A stretch of 8,357 nt of DNA from an uncultured cyanobacterium (GTDB lineage: Bacteria; Cyanobacteriota; Cyanobacteriia; Cyanobacteriales; Geitlerinemataceae). Shown here one piece after another: positions 5,995-8,357 of the stretch. Numbering within the stretch: position 1 is the first letter of the stretch; the number at the start of each line of letters is the position of its first letter. Location: contig CAKZKB010000360.1 in the NCBI GenBank assembly GCA_937121005.1, positions 1-8,357 on the forward strand, given 5' to 3'. The position numbers and the translations under genes are program-made. The notes under the pieces are model-generated. The model was not told the DNA's origin. It did no database searches and was given only the letters and a program-made list of their open reading frames with translations.

Positions 5995-8256
5995 CTAGGT
6001 ATTGGTCGCTGAATGATTTCCATTAAGATCGCTCTTTTGTTGGCAAGGAATTTCGATGCGAAACTCGGTTCCTTCTCCGGGGTGCGATCGCACGTTTAGC
6101 TGACCGCGATGCTGTTCGACAATAATTGAATGGGCGATCGACAAGCCTAAACCCGTGCCCTTGCCAACGGCTTTAGTGGTATAAAAGGGCTCGAAAATGC
6201 GAGGTAAAATGGATTCGGGAATGCCCAAACCGTTGTCCGCAATTGAAATCGCCACCGCCCCCTCTAAGAATTCGGTTTTGATGGTAATGGTATTGGGATG
6301 GCGATCGAGACTGGCGCGATCGAGTTTTTTGGTGCGCTCTTCTAAAGCATCGATCGCGTTGACGATCGTGTTCATAAAAACTTGATTGATCTGGCGAGCG
6401 TTGCAGTTCACCTTTGGCAAGGAACCGAACTCGGTTATGACTTGAATAGGGACTTTGTTCTGCGCCCCACTCAATCGATTGTTGAGCAGTCGTAAGGCAA
6501 TTTGAATGCCTTCGTGCAAGTCAACGGCTTTGATATCCGACTCATCGAGGCGAGAAAACGTTCGCAACCCTTTGACGATTTCTTCGATTCGCGACGCGCC
6601 TCCTTTAATTGACTTAAGAATACTCATTAAGTCCGTGCGTAGGTACTCTAACTCGATTTCTTCTGCGAGTTCTTGGATCTCTTCGCTGGCATCGGGATAG
6701 GTTTCTCGATACAAGTCTAGCAGAGAAAACAAATCTTTGATATAATTTTCCGCATAGGAAATGTTGCCGTAAATAAAACTGGTAGGGTTGTTGATTTCGT
6801 GAGCAATTCCAGCTACCATTTGCCCCAAGGCGGCCATTTTTTCCGCTTGGATTAAATTGGTTTGCGTTCGCCGCAAGTTGTCGAGGGTTTCTTTTAACTC
6901 CCGAGTGCGATCGGTAACTTTATCTTCTAGAGTATGGGAGTAGTCTTCAAGTTTTTGGTTGGCTCGACCGAGTTCTTGATTCGTCTCTTCGAGCTCTTGA
7001 TTGGTGGCGCTCAATTTCTCGTTGGCGCGTTCCAAGCAATGGCGATCGTGATAGTTGGTGGTTAAAATAGCTGCCGAGACGAGAGCGAGCAAGGGCGCAA
7101 AAATGGGAACAATCCAACCGTTGAGAAAAGCGACGTAACCGATGCCGACGATGGCGCTTCCGGCGACAAAAATTACGCTTAGCGTCCCTAAAAGCAGCAC
7201 GTTTCGATAAAACCAGTGACTTTCTAATATTTTCCAACTGCCAAAGGTTCCAACACCCGACCAGACCAAAATCCACAACCACCCCCCTCGTTCGGATATT
7301 GCCACAAACATGGTGCGTCCGTCGAGAGCCGCATCGAGAACTTGGCTGGTAATATTGGCATGAATGGCAACACCAGCCATCGGCTCGGTGGAACCAAACC
7401 AGGTATGGCTGTAGGGGGTATGAAAATAATCTTTCAGACTTTCGGCGGTGGCTCCAATTAAAACAACGCGATCGCGGAACAAGTCTTCGGGAATGCGATT
7501 TTCTAAGACATCCGTCAAGGAGATGCGATCGAAGCGATCGATCCTCCCGCGATAGTTGAGCAGAATTTGATAGCCTCCGGTATCAGATTTGTCGTAGTTC
7601 CATTCTTTCCCGGTTAGGGGGATAAATGTAGCTTTTCCAAGTCCATAAATATTGCGATCGTCATCGATTGTGCTTAATTCTAATCCTTCTTTTGCCAAAT
7701 ATCGCAATGCCAGATCCACACCCAATCCCTGCCGAAACTCCTGTTCTGGCGTACCAATTAAAACGGCGGCTCGACGCACTTTGCTGTCGCTATCGATGAG
7801 AATATCGGAAGCCGCCGCCTGTCCTTTTTCTGCCAAGGCTGGAGGCGGATCGATCGTCTCTCCGGCTACTTTTTCGATGCCAATAATTTTGTCGCTGTCG
7901 GTAAACACATCCACCAGGGTTTGGTGTCCGGGGGGAACGGGAATATCGCGATAAATATCGATACCGATGACGCGAGGATCGCCAGCCAGAATGTTATTTA
8001 ATAACCGAGCCATGACGCGATCGAACATCGGCCAGCGCGTCAAGTTGGCAATATCGGCTTCGCTCACCGTGACGATGGTAATGCGATCGTCTACCGATTG
8101 GGGTGGACGCAGCATAAAGAAGCGATCGCTAATTGCCCACTCGAGCCATTGAAATATTCCAAAACTGCTTCCCAAAGCCACAGTAACGGCGACGCTCGGC
8201 ACGATCGCCAAACGCCCTCGCCAAGAACCGAAGCGTTGTTTGAGCCGTTTCCACAT
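5995..8256 (-). CDS. CHASE2-domain membrane sensor histidine kinase
   Basis: The 753-residue product, counted from the ATG, is a two-component sensor kinase. A membrane segment near residues 17-36 leads to an extracytoplasmic CHASE2 sensor domain (about 40-320; its opening 'LRP...DDRITIVTVSEADI' is typical). Three closely spaced hydrophobic segments follow at about 325-400. A coiled coil at 405-475 has four heptads of the type (A/T)NQEL. The H-box GIAHEINNP carries the phospho-acceptor H486, followed by an ATPase domain with N-box NTIVNAIDAL (about 629-638), G1 DNGLGIP (674-680) and G2 GKGTGLGLSIAHS (698-710). No receiver domain and no response regulator are in view, so target and ligand are unknown. 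TTG at 8257-8259 is an alternative start one codon upstream, with an in-frame TGA directly before it; ATG is preferred. No Shine-Dalgarno sequence is visible, and the leader is heptamer repeat. Confidence 0.92.
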   Translation of the reverse strand: MWKRLKQRFGSWRGRLAIVPSVAVTVALGSSFGIFQWLEWAISDRFFMLRPPQSVDDRITIVTVSEADIANLTRWPMFDRVMARLLNNILAGDPRVIGIDIYRDIPVPPGHQTLVDVFTDSDKIIGIEKVAGETIDPPPALAEKGQAAASDILIDSDSKVRRAAVLIGTPEQEFRQGLGVDLALRYLAKEGLELSTIDDDRNIYGLGKATFIPLTGKEWNYDKSDTGGYQILLNYRGRIDRFDRISLTDVLENRIPEDLFRDRVVLIGATAESLKDYFHTPYSHTWFGSTEPMAGVAIHANITSQVLDAALDGRTMFVAISERGGWLWILVWSGVGTFGSWKILESHWFYRNVLLLGTLSVIFVAGSAIVGIGYVAFLNGWIVPIFAPLLALVSAAILTTNYHDRHCLERANEKLSATNQELEETNQELGRANQKLEDYSHTLEDKVTDRTRELKETLDNLRRTQTNLIQAEKMAALGQMVAGIAHEINNPTSFIYGNISYAENYIKDLFSLLDLYRETYPDASEEIQELAEEIELEYLRTDLMSILKSIKGGASRIEEIVKGLRTFSRLDESDIKAVDLHEGIQIALRLLNNRLSGAQNKVPIQVITEFGSLPKVNCNARQINQVFMNTIVNAIDALEERTKKLDRASLDRHPNTITIKTEFLEGAVAISIADNGLGIPESILPRIFEPFYTTKAVGKGTGLGLSIAHSIIVEQHRGQLNVRSHPGEGTEFRIEIPCQQKSDLNGNHSATNT

Positions 8257-8303
8257 CAATCAGTGACCAGTGACCAGTGACCAGTGACCAGTTTTAAGAG
8301 GGG
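8257..8303. repeat. Heptamer block 1: CAAT + (CAGTGAC)x4 + CAGT + TTTAAGAGGGG
   Basis: Four perfect CAGTGAC units (8261-8288), then a partial CAGT and TTTAAGAGGGG. The block touches the start codon of the minus-strand kinase, so the last 47 bases of that gene's leader are repeat, read as (ACTGGTC)n then ACTGATTG before ATG. The G-rich tail resembles common cyanobacterial 'TTTTAAG.GGGG' intergenic elements. Confidence 0.95.
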
Positions 8304-8313
8304 TTTGGGGGGA

Positions 8314-8353
8314 CAATCAGTGACCAGTGTCCAGTGTCCAGTTTTAAGAGGGG
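8314..8353. repeat. Heptamer block 2: CAAT + 3 heptamers + CAGT + TTTAAGAGGGG
   Basis: This is the same architecture as block 1 but one heptamer shorter: CAGTGAC, CAGTGTC, CAGTGTC, then CAGTTTTAAGAGGGG. It starts 57 bp after block 1 begins, separated by TTTGGGGGGA. The two blocks form a nested duplication, a tandem pair whose members are themselves tandem arrays. The array may continue beyond the window. Confidence 0.95.
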
Positions 8354-8357
8354 ATTG

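Larger units (their letters stand above)
84..8129. repeat. Dispersed HIP1 octamers (GCGATCGC), at least 12 copies
   Basis: Perfect GCGATCGC palindromes start at 84, 590, 1093, 1188, 1723, 3524, 3576, 4079, 4291, 6084, 7468 and 8122. An 8-mer is expected about 0.1 times in a window of this size. HIP1 over-representation is a well-known property of many cyanobacterial genomes. Copies lie in both coding and non-coding DNA; the coordinates given span the first to the last. Confidence 0.9.

Noticed and set aside
6947..7282. 111-codon minus-strand frame overlapping the kinase
   Set aside because: It is in another frame within the kinase gene, covering its membrane and coiled-coil region; the kinase frame has continuous domain matches.
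8257..8259. TTG as the kinase start
   Set aside because: It adds a single residue before an ATG at 8254-8256 and is preceded by an in-frame TGA. ATG is the simpler choice, though TTG cannot be excluded.

Overview
The window reads as chromosomal DNA of a cyanobacterium. Twelve perfect copies of the octamer GCGATCGC (HIP1) occur in 8.4 kb. The glucose-6-phosphate dehydrogenase, transaldolase and class I fructose-1,6-bisphosphatase look typically cyanobacterial. The intergenic DNA carries short tandem repeats with a 7-bp period, as described in filamentous cyanobacteria. I cannot name the genus.

Layout: (1) 2-148, 3' end of a gene for a probable TPR protein, plus strand. (2) 208-1299, a free-standing FAD-dependent glycine oxidase/ThiO-like amine oxidase. 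(3) 1300-1690, a non-coding stretch with two heptamer arrays, a G-quadruplex-type motif and a possible promoter. (4) 1691-5900, the oxidative pentose phosphate cluster fbp, tal, zwf on the plus strand. There is a 51-bp gap between fbp and tal, but 427 bp between tal and zwf, filled with a perfect palindrome, overlapping hairpins, an A/T heptamer array and three decayed tandem copies of the zwf start region. (5) 5995-8256, a convergent minus-strand gene for a CHASE2 sensor histidine kinase. Its start codon lies against a duplicated heptamer block that runs to the window end.

How the genes fit together: fbp, tal and zwf support glycolytic/oxidative pentose phosphate flow, which supplies NADPH in the dark (and in heterocysts, where these exist). 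In many cyanobacteria opcA, encoding the G6PDH activator, follows zwf directly. Here it does not; the next gene is the opposing kinase. The zwf product has only two cysteines (C101, C445) and a glycine where my memory of Anabaena G6PDH places a cysteine, so redox control may differ.

The most unusual signal is the array at 4141-4370: about 80-bp units that each resemble the zwf leader plus its first codons. One unit still reads in frame as a shortened zwf N-terminus followed by a stop. Second is the recurrence of unrelated 7-bp units in the gaps flanking fbp, zwf and the kinase. No RNA genes, CRISPR arrays, transposases or integrases were seen.
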